Positions 16,583 through 25,117 of a stretch of 64,000 nt of DNA are shown here, piece by piece. The notes under the pieces are model-generated. The model was given only the letters and a program-made list of their open reading frames with translations, did no database searches and was not told the DNA's origin. The first letter of the stretch is position 1. Each line of letters opens with the position of its first letter. This stretch comes from UBA7359 sp038142205 (lineage in GTDB: Bacteria > Pseudomonadota > Gammaproteobacteria > Eutrophobiales > Eutrophobiaceae): contig JAYQJO010000001.1 in the NCBI GenBank assembly GCA_038142205.1, positions 1,736,001 through 1,800,000 on the forward strand, given 5' to 3'. The translations under genes were made by a program, and so were the position numbers.

Positions 16583-17646
16583 GCTGTTGCTCCTTCGGTT
16601 TCTTCTGCATCAACTTCAGATTGGTCAATATCCTCAGGAGATAACTTTGGTAATAATTGCTCTCTAATATTCCGTTCAATTTCTTCTGCAATCTCAGGGT
16701 TTTCCTTAAGGTATTTACGTACATTTTCCTTACCCTGACCAATACGGTCACCGTTATAGCTATACCATGCGCCTGCCTTATCAATCAGCTCAAGTTTTAC
16801 ACCGAGGTCGATAACTTCACCTAAACGAGAAATACCTTCACCGTATAGAATTTCAAACTCAGCTTGTTTGAAGGGAGGCGCAATTTTGTTTTTAACCACT
16901 TTAACCCGGGTTTCATTACCCACCACTTCATCACCTTTCTTAATGGCACCAATACGGCGTATATCTAGACGAACAGAAGAATAGAACTTTAAGGCATTAC
17001 CACCGGTTGTCGTTTCAGGACTACCAAACATAACGCCGATTTTCATACGAATCTGGTTGATGAAGATGACACAGCAATTCGCACGCTTGATATTACCGGT
17101 TAGTTTTCTTAGCGCTTGCGACATTAAGCGTGCAGCTAAGCCCATATGCGAATCACCCATCTCACCTTCGATTTCTGCTTTAGGCACTAAAGCCGCTACC
17201 GAATCGATAACGACCAACTCGACAGCGCCGCTTCGAACCAGCATGTCACAGATTTCTAATGCCTGCTCACCTGTATCCGGTTGTGAAACCAATAAATCAT
17301 CAATATTCACACCCAGTTTTTCTGCATAAACAGGATCAAGTGCATGCTCGGCATCGATAAAGGCGCAAGTCTTACCCTGCTTCTGTGCCTCGGCAATCGC
17401 AGACAAAGTCAGTGTTGTTTTACCAGAAGATTCAGGACCATAAATTTCAACGACACGGCCATAAGGTAAACCACCTGCCCCCAAAGCGACATCCAGTCCT
17501 AGCGAACCAGTACTCACAGTCGGTATTTTTGCAACAGACTGATCACCCATTTTCATTACTGAGCCTTTACCAAATTGTTTTTCAATTTGGCTTAAAGCCA
17601 TCGTTAATGCTCTTTTTTTATCGTCTTCTACGTTTGCCGCAGCCAT
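16579..17646 (-). CDS. recA: recombinase RecA
   Basis: The 355-residue protein has Walker A GPESSGKT at 70-77, the helix AFIDAEHALDP, Walker B LVVIDSVAALVPKAEIEGEM with loop L1, and loop L2 around FINQIRMKIGVMFGSPETTT. The C-terminal tail is acidic. It carries out strand exchange and LexA cleavage. A strong Shine-Dalgarno (AAGGAG) lies 9 bp before the ATG and a consensus promoter lies upstream. recX overlaps the stop codon. Confidence 0.99.
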   Translation of the reverse strand: MAAANVEDDKKRALTMALSQIEKQFGKGSVMKMGDQSVAKIPTVSTGSLGLDVALGAGGLPYGRVVEIYGPESSGKTTLTLSAIAEAQKQGKTCAFIDAEHALDPVYAEKLGVNIDDLLVSQPDTGEQALEICDMLVRSGAVELVVIDSVAALVPKAEIEGEMGDSHMGLAARLMSQALRKLTGNIKRANCCVIFINQIRMKIGVMFGSPETTTGGNALKFYSSVRLDIRRIGAIKKGDEVVGNETRVKVVKNKIAPPFKQAEFEILYGEGISRLGEVIDLGVKLELIDKAGAWYSYNGDRIGQGKENVRKYLKENPEIAEEIERNIREQLLPKLSPEDIDQSEVDAEETEGATA

Positions 17647-17708
17647 AGTTCTTATCTCCTTAGTTGTGTTTCTATTAGGTCAATCGCTACATGACCAACT
17701 TGCGGAGA

Positions 17709-17737
17709 AGATTAATCTATACTTTTTATAATGTCAA
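17709..17737 (-). promoter_or_regulatory. sigma-70 promoter of recA
   Basis: In reverse orientation TTGACA (17732-17737) and TAATCT (17709-17714) are separated by exactly 17 bp, about 60 bp upstream of the recA start. I do not see an E. coli-type LexA box (CTGT-N8-ACAG) in the 200 bp upstream. Confidence 0.7.
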
Positions 17738-17848
17738 TATTTTTTATCACCTTTGTATTTTTTACTATGTAATATTTTTTAATAAGGTCATGCTAAGTCG
17801 AGTATACTTCTGTTAAATCACTGGTTTTAGTTAATTTTCAGAAAATAC

Positions 17849-18720
17849 ATGTTAAACGAGATTAAATGGGCAACACGACAACGGCTTGAATACATAGAGC
17901 TAACGGCCTATTACACGGGTTTGGTGACGCGTAGTGGCGTGGCCAAGGCTTTTGGTATCTCGGATGCGGCAGCAACAAAAGATTTAAAACTTTACGGCGA
18001 TATCGCGCCGGAAAACCTGAGTTATAAGCACAATGTCTTCGGCTTTGTACCCACAGCCCAATTTAAGGAAGTCTTTGCTGATCTGTCGCCTACTACGGTA
18101 CTACCGATGATCGAGGCTAATCTGGCTGTAGTCGGTGGGCCAGATCGAAAAAATGATATTTTTGGCATTCCAGTTTCCAGTCTATCCCTCCCAAACCGAC
18201 TACCAGATAAAACCGACTTGGCTCAAGTCACAAGAGCATTACATAACAAAAGAAAGTTGAAAGTAAGTTATCACTCACTATCTAACAGATCACAGAATAA
18301 ACAACGCATTATCGAGCCGCATTCATTAGTGAATACCGGTTTTCGCTGGCATGTTCGTGCCTATAATGAAGAAACGTTTGATTTTCGTGATTTCGTTTTG
18401 TCACGTTTTGAAGATGCAGAGTGTCTGGATAAAGAAGCAGAATCCAGTGCGCAGTACGATGATGATTGGGTCGAGATCATCACGCTGAAATTAAGCCCGC
18501 ATCCGAAATTGGATGAAAAAACCGAACCAGTCTGTTGATCGATTACGGCAGTGAAAACGAAATTATCGAAATAAAAATAAGACGTGCATTAATCGGTTAT
18601 TTATTACAACAGTTATCGGTCGACACTACAGAAGATCATTCATTAAACCCAAATAAATACCAACTGATTGTATTAAATCGGGATGAAATCGAACCGTTTG
18701 CAAGTTGGGCGTTTAGTTAA
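17849..18720 (+). CDS. WYL-domain transcriptional regulator, CapW/BrxR-like, frameshifted
   Basis: The first frame (17849-18537) carries an N-terminal winged HTH (RQRLEYIELTAYYTGLVTRS, GVAKAFGISDAAATKDLKLY) and a WYL domain with HSLVNTGFRWHVRAYNEETF. It stops at TGA 18535-18537. The next frame then continues the expected C-terminal WCX part: IDYGSENEIIEIKIRRALIG, YLLQQLSVDTTEDHSLNP and a final IEPFASWAF. One extra A in the A6 run at 18516-18521 would join them into a normal ~290-residue protein. CapW/BrxR proteins repress CBASS, BREX and other defence loci and respond to a ligand. Here the only same-strand neighbour is the membrane protein at 18791. Confidence 0.8.
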
Positions 18721-18790
18721 TACTCAAACTTTTGATATTATTGATGCCTTTTCGAAATACCCTAATGCAAAACAAACTTAATTATTCTAA

Positions 18791-19561
18791 ATGACTAGCG
18801 AAAAACCAAAACAAAACATACTGATGAAACCCATTTGGCATCTGGGCGGCACATTTATTCTGTCAGTATTTGTTCTAATCATCATAATTTCAGTAAATCT
18901 ACTTTTTACAGACAGGATTCCATTAGTTACAGGCGATGGAAGTTTTCTCTCAAATGTTGGCATTATTCTATGGTGTGTAAGCGCTACAGTCTGTTTATTT
19001 GCAAGCATGTTAATTGTCGATAATAAACTCCCTCAAGCTCGTCACTTTCTTATGTGCTCAGGATTACTCACAGCTTATTTATTGTTCGATGATTTTTTTG
19101 AATTACATGAGCGTTACTTTCCGATGTTTTTCAATATCGATGAAAAAATAATTTACATCATTCTAGGAATAGCCACATCCACAATAATCATTAAATACAG
19201 ACAACTAATCTTGAGAACGCATTACATTGTTATGCTGATGTCTCTAGGTTTTTTAGCCATATCAATCGCCTCAGACGGGATATTAAATCCAATAGAAATA
19301 GTCTATGGCATGCTGGTATTAGTAGTCCTGTCGATTATTTATATGTATGTTTTGCATCGTTACCTATTCAAAGAATACTTACTGATGGTTTTTCTTATGT
19401 CTATTGGATTATGTATTGCGTATATCACCTTGCAATCTAATGCTGAATATTCAGAATACATTTTTGAGGAAAGTGCAAAATGGATAGGGATTGCAAGTTG
19501 GTGTAGTTATTACGTTCATACTGCATATCAACTTGTTATTGATTCGTTTTCTAATCAGTAG
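18791..19561 (+). CDS. multi-pass membrane protein of unknown function
   Basis: The 256 residues contain about eight hydrophobic segments. Conserved-looking polar residues sit at membrane edges: LFDDFFELHERYFP near residues 97-110 and FEESAKWIGIASWCSYYVHT near 225-246. An Asp/Glu/His set at one face and a Glu-Glu-Ser/Trp-Cys-His set near the C-terminus could bind metal or form an active site, but I do not recognise the family. It begins 70 bp after the WYL regulator on the same strand, so it may be that regulator's target. Confidence 0.7.
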   Translation: MTSEKPKQNILMKPIWHLGGTFILSVFVLIIIISVNLLFTDRIPLVTGDGSFLSNVGIILWCVSATVCLFASMLIVDNKLPQARHFLMCSGLLTAYLLFDDFFELHERYFPMFFNIDEKIIYIILGIATSTIIIKYRQLILRTHYIVMLMSLGFLAISIASDGILNPIEIVYGMLVLVVLSIIYMYVLHRYLFKEYLLMVFLMSIGLCIAYITLQSNAEYSEYIFEESAKWIGIASWCSYYVHTAYQLVIDSFSNQ

Positions 19562-19623
19562 ACAAGTAAGTTAAAACCTCAAACAAACACTCTTATGACT
19601 TACTTGATTATCCGGGCGTTTGA

Positions 19624-20139
19624 TTACGTTATCAAAGGCCATTGACGAACCACCTGATATTCAACACCTTCATTCATTGAATTAGAAATAATCAGAGAAA
19701 AGTTATTTACTTGCCAATTTATTTGAAACGTTTCTTTAGGTAAGAATATCTGCTTTGCCTTTCTCGCTATCGTGACATGAGGCTTATATTCTCTGTCCTC
19801 TGTTTTTAACCCTTGTTGCTTAACACACTTCTTTATTGATTTAACAAGTGTTAATAATTGTTTGGGTATTATTGTTGTACCGACATAAAGTATCTGCGGT
19901 TTCTTCCAAAACCCGGTTCGGCTTAGCCTAATTTCAAATGGTTCCGTTTTAATATCATTGAGTCTTTGTATTAATTCATCTCTATCTTTGTCTGAAACTT
20001 CACCAAGGAACTCAAGCGTCATATGTAGGTTTGATTTCTTTACAAGTTTTATATTTTCATTTTTAAGTTGATTTGCAACATCGCATAACTGTTCTCTTGT
20101 TTTTTCATCCGGCCAGAGTGCAAGAAATAGTCGTGTCAT
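19624..20139 (-). CDS. thpR: RNA 2',3'-cyclic phosphodiesterase (2H family)
   Basis: The 171-residue protein has both H-x-T motifs of the 2H phosphoesterases: HMTLEFLGEV near residue 40 and HVTIARKAK near residue 124. The N-terminus TRLFLALWPDEKTREQL is typical. Members hydrolyse 2',3'-cyclic phosphates and were first described as 2'-5' RNA ligases. It lies 5 bp from the phosphatase gene upstream on the same strand and probably shares its transcript with pncC and tadA. Confidence 0.93.
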   Translation of the reverse strand: MTRLFLALWPDEKTREQLCDVANQLKNENIKLVKKSNLHMTLEFLGEVSDKDRDELIQRLNDIKTEPFEIRLSRTGFWKKPQILYVGTTIIPKQLLTLVKSIKKCVKQQGLKTEDREYKPHVTIARKAKQIFLPKETFQINWQVNNFSLIISNSMNEGVEYQVVRQWPLIT

Positions 20140-20144
20140 TTCAA

Positions 20145-21326
20145 TCAGGAAGAGATTGTCACCATGATCAGTGTCTGATCATCTTGTTCTTCTGAATTAC
20201 TTCTGTGTTGATGAAAGGTTTCTACAAAATTGGACATAAGTACTTCAGCCGATCCAGCTTGGCTATTTTCAAGGCAAGTGATCAAACGTTCCATCCCGAA
20301 TTGATGACCCGATAATGATACCGCTTCAGTAATTCCATCAGTAAAAACAACTATTGTATCGCCTTGTTCCAGTTGTGTAGTCTCAGTGGTCCACTGATAC
20401 TCTTTCTCGACTCCTATCGGTATACCACTCTCACTTTCTAGTATTGTAACGTGTCCTTCTTTATGCTTGATTAATACTGGTAAATGACCGGCTGAAGTAT
20501 AAGAAAACAAATCTGCTTCAGCATCATAGTTACATACAAAACCGGTGCAAAAGCCCCCTCTTGATTGTCGAGTGAAAAAGTGTTTATTCACATAGGCAAT
20601 GGCTTCCGCGGGACCTGCATCCTTTTCTCCTTGATAGGTACGAAGAATGGCATCCACCATTGCGACCTCAACGGCCGCACCTGGACCATGACCTGAAACA
20701 TCCATCACACCTACTCCCCATATCAATGGTGGATTTTCATGTCCGGCTCTTCGTCGAGCGGCTCTCAAATCTAAAAGATCAAAATAATCGCCTCCACCAC
20801 CAATACTAGGTCGATAATAGGTCGCGTAGTCCAAGCCATCAATACTATGTCCGGCGGCAGGTAGTAACTTCTCTTTAATCGTTTTTACTTCTTTAAGATA
20901 AGACAGGTATTTTAGTTCCTGTATAGCCAGTTGCTGGTTTATAAAGTAATTATCTATTTTTAACTCGATATTCTCTTTAATTAAATCATGCTTTTGCTCA
21001 TCAACTGTTTGTTCACAATAATCAATACTGATAAGTAAATATACATTACGATAAAACGGATCTAATGAACGAAAAAAATTAATACTATGATCCGTTATAT
21101 TTGATTGAAAAAGTCTAACAGTATTAATGGCCTGTTCTGTTGAATAGCCATCTATATTAACTGCTAGATTATACGTAGTAATTAAATCTGTTTTTTTATC
21201 GTAGGACGCTTCAAGTATATATTGCTTAGTTTCTTGATCTAAGATAATTAATCCGAGAACAAAATAACCAATGTCCAAATCGATTAATTCAGCGAGTTCC
21301 TTAAGTTGATTGTGCTCCATCACCAT
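20145..21326 (-). CDS. RsbU/SpoIIE-type PP2C serine phosphatase
   Basis: The C-terminal ~230 of 393 residues form a PPM phosphatase domain: YYRPSIGGGGDYFDLLDL and VGVMDVSGHGPGAAVEVAMV carry the metal-binding aspartates, FSYTSAGHLPVLI follows, and VVFTDGITEA and EEQDDQTLIMVTI end it. The N-terminal ~150 residues are a sensory region without a motif I recognise, followed by a coiled coil (INQQLAIQELKYLSYLKEVK). Such proteins dephosphorylate anti-sigma antagonists in partner-switching systems. No anti-sigma gene is nearby. It is tightly packed with pncC (start abuts the pncC stop). Confidence 0.88.
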   Translation of the reverse strand: MVMEHNQLKELAELIDLDIGYFVLGLIILDQETKQYILEASYDKKTDLITTYNLAVNIDGYSTEQAINTVRLFQSNITDHSINFFRSLDPFYRNVYLLISIDYCEQTVDEQKHDLIKENIELKIDNYFINQQLAIQELKYLSYLKEVKTIKEKLLPAAGHSIDGLDYATYYRPSIGGGGDYFDLLDLRAARRRAGHENPPLIWGVGVMDVSGHGPGAAVEVAMVDAILRTYQGEKDAGPAEAIAYVNKHFFTRQSRGGFCTGFVCNYDAEADLFSYTSAGHLPVLIKHKEGHVTILESESGIPIGVEKEYQWTTETTQLEQGDTIVVFTDGITEAVSLSGHQFGMERLITCLENSQAGSAEVLMSNFVETFHQHRSNSEEQDDQTLIMVTISS

Positions 21327-21821
21327 TTAAGTATATGTCTGCATTTCATCTAACAAACCTTGTAAAGCTAACAAACAAGATTGTTCTCTAACTGACTGTC
21401 TGTTGCCTTCAAAGATGATGCGTGTCGTTTTAATATTATTTTCAGTCAAGTACCAACCAAGACAAACTGTACCGACAGGTTTTTCTTTAGTGCCTCCATC
21501 CGGACCTGCAATGCCGGTAATAGAAATACCAATTTGTGCATGACTATTATTGACTGCACCTATGGCCATTTCTTTCGCCGTTTCTTCACTAACAGCACCA
21601 TATAATGCTAACGTTTCTTGTTTTACATTTAATAATTCCATTTTCGCATCATTGGAATAAGTCACAAACCCACGCTCGAACCAGGCAGAGCTGCCCGGTA
21701 TGCGCGTTAATATTTCAGCGAGTCCACCACCTGTACAGGATTCCGCCGTAACCAATTTACATGAACTTTTTAAAAATAGTTCCGCTAATTGTTCAGCTTG
21801 TTGGCTTGCGATATCAGTCAC
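21327..21821 (-). CDS. pncC: nicotinamide-nucleotide amidohydrolase (CinA C-terminal family)
   Basis: The 164-residue stand-alone domain has the family motifs LVTAESCTGGGLAEILTRIP, GFVTYSNDAKMELL and SITGIAGPDGGTKEKPVGTV. It deamidates nicotinamide mononucleotide in NAD recycling. In many gammaproteobacteria it lies near recA, as here (about 3.7 kb away). Its start overlaps the tadA stop by 4 bp. Confidence 0.95.
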   Translation of the reverse strand: MTDIASQQAEQLAELFLKSSCKLVTAESCTGGGLAEILTRIPGSSAWFERGFVTYSNDAKMELLNVKQETLALYGAVSEETAKEMAIGAVNNSHAQIGISITGIAGPDGGTKEKPVGTVCLGWYLTENNIKTTRIIFEGNRQSVREQSCLLALQGLLDEMQTYT

Positions 21822-22282
21822 CGTTTAACTCTTTTTTCTTGAAAGAAAGCTTGTATTAAAGATCGACACTCTTCTTCCATAACGCCTTTCTCTATTTCTA
21901 CTTTGTGATTTAACTCATTCGTTTGCAATAGATTAAATACACTACCACAAGCACCTGTTTTTGGATCATCAACAGCATAGATAAGTTTAGCAAGCCTTGC
22001 ATGAACCAGCGCACCCGCACACATAGCACATGGCTCTAGTGTCACATACATAACTGCTCCGGAAAGACGATAATTACTTAATGCTAGCCCTGCTTGCCTT
22101 AGTGCAACAATCTCAGCATGAGAGGTAGGATCGTTGGAAGAGATTGGCTGGTTCCAACCTTCGCCAATAATTTTGCTTTCATGAACAATGACAGCACCAA
22201 CAGGCACTTCGCCTTGTTCTTTTGCCTTTTGTGCTAGTTCGAAAGCATTTTCCATCCATTTTTGAGGTATATTGTCTATCAT
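21818..22282 (-). CDS. tadA: tRNA(Arg) adenosine-34 deaminase
   Basis: The 154-residue protein has the cytidine/deoxycytidylate deaminase zinc motifs: HAEIVALRQAG (His ligand and proton-shuttling Glu) and EPCAMCAGALVHARL (two Cys ligands). PVGAVIVHESKIIGEGWNQP and the final RSLIQAFFQEKR are typical of TadA. It converts A34 to inosine in tRNA-Arg(ACG). It heads a compact reverse-strand group, tadA-pncC-phosphatase-thpR. Confidence 0.96.
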   Translation of the reverse strand: MIDNIPQKWMENAFELAQKAKEQGEVPVGAVIVHESKIIGEGWNQPISSNDPTSHAEIVALRQAGLALSNYRLSGAVMYVTLEPCAMCAGALVHARLAKLIYAVDDPKTGACGSVFNLLQTNELNHKVEIEKGVMEEECRSLIQAFFQEKRVKR

Positions 22283-22319
22283 GATTAATATGCTTTTATC
22301 TTGAATCTGTAGTTTCTAT

Positions 22320-23390
22320 ATGAACCCTAGTAACCGTAAAGTCTCATACCATAACACTCTGGTTAACCGCGTCGCCATTATTTTAGCGATATCGGCTTCA
22401 GTTTTAATCGGACTAAGATTATTAGCTGGAGAGTTACACATTATTTCAACATGTGTTGGCATAACAGTAATTATTATCTTCTTTTTAGTCGCCCGCCTGT
22501 CCGGGAAAGAAATTTCTGCCACTAAAGGCGCATGGATACTGGTCATTATACTCTGGCTTGGCCTATTAATCGGTGGTTATGCTGCCGGTGGCATTAATGC
22601 ACCAGTCACCATTGTATTTTCTATTATCCCTCTTGCTTCTGCTTATCTCATAAATCTACAAGCAACTATCATCATGTGCATACTCTCAATAGTTTCAGTT
22701 ATTACCTTTTATATCATTGATAATTCTGAATATTCACAACCCGTCACATTGGATAACTCAGAAATGGGATTATTCAGAGCAGCATGGTTAATTTTTGTCA
22801 TTTTTCTTGTGTCAATAATTGGCTGGTTATATAGCAGAAAAACAGAGCAGTTAACTAAAATTCTCGAAGATCAAGCAAGTACAGATTTCTTAACCAAACT
22901 TGCCAACCGTAGATTATTAAATGAAAGATTAGAACAAGAGTTCTACAGAATACGTCGTCATAAAAGTTGGCTTACTTTGCTTATGATCGATATCGATCAT
23001 TTCAAAAGATTAAATGATGATGAAGGACATGTTAAAGGGGATGAAAGTTTAGTATTAGTAGCCAATTGTATAAAAGAATTCTGTCAACGCTCTACTGATA
23101 TTGCAGGCCGATACGGTGGTGAAGAATTCTTATTGATATTACCCGATCTAGAGCCCGATAATGCTAAAACATTGGCTGAAAATATTCGTAAAGCCGTTCA
23201 TGGAATTTCGATAAAATGTTCAAATATTGAAAATCAAAATTTATCCGTCACAATTGGTTGCTTATCCGTAAGTGGCACTGATTTGGACGCACCTTCTGAA
23301 TTAATCCAGAAGTGCGATAAACTTCTTTATGAAGGCAAGCGTGCAGGTAGGAATATAGTAATTAGTAAAAAATCTGTATTGACTAAATGA
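22320..23390 (+). CDS. membrane-bound diguanylate cyclase (GGDEF)
   Basis: The N-terminal ~170 residues contain about six hydrophobic helices (MASE-like sensor region). A GGDEF domain follows: DFLTKLANRRLLNERLEQEF, LMIDIDHFKRLNDDEGHVKG and the active site GRYGGEEFLLILP, so the signature is GGEEF, a catalytically competent variant. No RxxD inhibitory site is evident before the signature. It should make c-di-GMP at the inner membrane. The gene is convergent with guaA with a 4-bp gap, and its upstream region is shared with tadA. Confidence 0.93.
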   Translation: MNPSNRKVSYHNTLVNRVAIILAISASVLIGLRLLAGELHIISTCVGITVIIIFFLVARLSGKEISATKGAWILVIILWLGLLIGGYAAGGINAPVTIVFSIIPLASAYLINLQATIIMCILSIVSVITFYIIDNSEYSQPVTLDNSEMGLFRAAWLIFVIFLVSIIGWLYSRKTEQLTKILEDQASTDFLTKLANRRLLNERLEQEFYRIRRHKSWLTLLMIDIDHFKRLNDDEGHVKGDESLVLVANCIKEFCQRSTDIAGRYGGEEFLLILPDLEPDNAKTLAENIRKAVHGISIKCSNIENQNLSVTIGCLSVSGTDLDAPSELIQKCDKLLYEGKRAGRNIVISKKSVLTK

Positions 23391-23394
23391 CTTG

Positions 23395-24972
23395 CTATTC
23401 CCACTCAATAGTCGCAGGTGGTTTACCGGATATATCGTAGGTAACACGCGAAATACCATCGACTTCATTAATGATACGATTTGAGACATGTCCGAGAAAA
23501 TCATATGGTAGGTGCGCCCAATGGGCGGTCATAAAATCAACTGTAACGACTGCGCGTAAAGAAACGACATAATCATACTTACGTGCATCACCCATAACAC
23601 CAACAGATTTTACCGGAAGAAAAACAGTAAAAGCCTGGCTGACTTCATCGTAAAGATTATGTTTGCGTAGTTCTTCTATAAAAATATGATCAGCTTTACG
23701 TAATAAATCAGCGTATTCTTTTTTCACTTCACCTAGTATCCGCACTCCTAAACCAGGACCAGGGAATGGATGGCGATAAACCATCTCTTTTGGCAAACCA
23801 AGTTCAACGCCAAGTTTACGGACTTCATCTTTAAACAGTTCGCGTAGCGGTTCGACCAGTTCCATTTTCATGGTCTCCGGTAAGCCACCGACGTTATGGT
23901 GTGATTTGATTACATGTGCTTTGCCAGTCTTTGCTCCAGCTGATTCGATAACGTCAGGGTAGATCGTCCCTTGCGCTAACCATTTAATTCCATCTACATC
24001 ATGCGAGTGTTCTTCAAAGACATAGATAAATTCGTTACCAATAATCTTACGTTTTTCTTCCGGATCTTCGGCGCCTTTTAGTTTTCCCAGAAAACGTTCT
24101 TCAGCATCAACGCGGATGACATTAATACCCATGTGCTCGGCAAAGGTTTCCATAACCTGATCGCCCTCATTAAGACGCAAGAGACCGTTATCAACAAAAA
24201 CACAAATTAACTGATCGCCTATTGCTTCATGTAAAAGTGCAGCAACGACCGACGAATCAACTCCGCCAGACAAGGCTAACAGAACTTTATCATTACCAAC
24301 TTGTTCCTTAACACGTGCAATAGCATCATCAACTATATTCGCTGTGGTCCAAAGTGACTGACAACCGACAATGTCATGTAAAAAGCGTTTAAGAATTTCC
24401 TGTCCTTGTTTGGTATGCGTTACTTCCGGGTGAAACTGCAAGCCATAAAATTTGCGTCCCTCATCCGCTATCCCAGCAATCGGTGCATTATCCGTAGAAG
24501 CAATAACTTTAAATCCTTCTGGTAAGGCTTCAACACGATCTCCATGACTCATCCAAACATCAAGCAAACCATGACCTTCTTCATTGGTTTCATCCTGAAT
24601 ATCTTTTAATAACTGAGAATGACCGCGCGCACGAATACGCGCATAACCAAATTCTTTCAATGCTGAACTACCTACCTTTCCGCCAAGTTGTTCTGCCATA
24701 GTTTGCATGCCATAACAAATACCTAATACAGGGATACCCATATTAAATACCAGTTCAGGTGCACGAAAGTCATTAAATTCCGTTACCGACTCCGGCCCAC
24801 CGGAAAGAATAATGGCATTGGGGTTAAATTCCTTAATCGCCTGTTCATCCATATCGAAGGCGCGGATTTCACTATAAACGCCCGCTTCACGAACACGACG
24901 TGCAATAAGTTGAGTGTATTGTGATCCGAAATCCAGAATCAGGATTCGTTCTGAATGTATGTTTGTAGTCAT
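23395..24972 (-). CDS. guaA: GMP synthase (glutamine-hydrolysing)
   Basis: The full 525 residues are intact. The class I glutamine amidotransferase domain has GICYGMQTMAEQLGG with the nucleophilic Cys near residue 86 and HPEVTHT for the His-Glu pair. The ATP-pyrophosphatase domain has LLALSGGVDSSVVAALLHEA, and the C-terminal dimerisation domain ends YDISGKPPATIEWE. It converts XMP to GMP. It lies downstream of guaB on the same strand with a 145-bp gap, the usual guaBA order. Confidence 0.98.
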   Translation of the reverse strand: MTTNIHSERILILDFGSQYTQLIARRVREAGVYSEIRAFDMDEQAIKEFNPNAIILSGGPESVTEFNDFRAPELVFNMGIPVLGICYGMQTMAEQLGGKVGSSALKEFGYARIRARGHSQLLKDIQDETNEEGHGLLDVWMSHGDRVEALPEGFKVIASTDNAPIAGIADEGRKFYGLQFHPEVTHTKQGQEILKRFLHDIVGCQSLWTTANIVDDAIARVKEQVGNDKVLLALSGGVDSSVVAALLHEAIGDQLICVFVDNGLLRLNEGDQVMETFAEHMGINVIRVDAEERFLGKLKGAEDPEEKRKIIGNEFIYVFEEHSHDVDGIKWLAQGTIYPDVIESAGAKTGKAHVIKSHHNVGGLPETMKMELVEPLRELFKDEVRKLGVELGLPKEMVYRHPFPGPGLGVRILGEVKKEYADLLRKADHIFIEELRKHNLYDEVSQAFTVFLPVKSVGVMGDARKYDYVVSLRAVVTVDFMTAHWAHLPYDFLGHVSNRIINEVDGISRVTYDISGKPPATIEWE

Positions 24973-24999
24973 TCTAATATCTTAATTTTTATTTTTGAA

Positions 25000-25105
25000 A
25001 GCTCTCAGACGAGTGCAAGGTAAGACAAAATTTATGAGAACGCGTAGCTTACATTTTAGTAAGTGAACACATTTCGAATCAATTTTTAATGCCGTAATGC
25101 CCCAT
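25000..25105. repeat. possible dispersed intergenic repeat between guaB and guaA
   Basis: The stretch GAGTGCAAGGTAAGACAAAA through GCGTAGCTTACATTTTAGTA and on to AATGCCGTAATGCCCC resembles, in layout, dispersed non-coding repeats common between gammaproteobacterial genes. These have a core of the type GTAGCTTAC-TTTTAGTAAGTGAAC. Only one copy is in the window, so this is a pattern memory and not a demonstrated repeat. Confidence 0.25.
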
Positions 25106-25117
25106 ATTTAAGAATTC

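Noticed and set aside
16542..16784. 80-codon reverse ORF across the recA-recX junction
   Set aside because: It lies in the third frame over two conserved genes; the RecX N-terminus is in a different frame.
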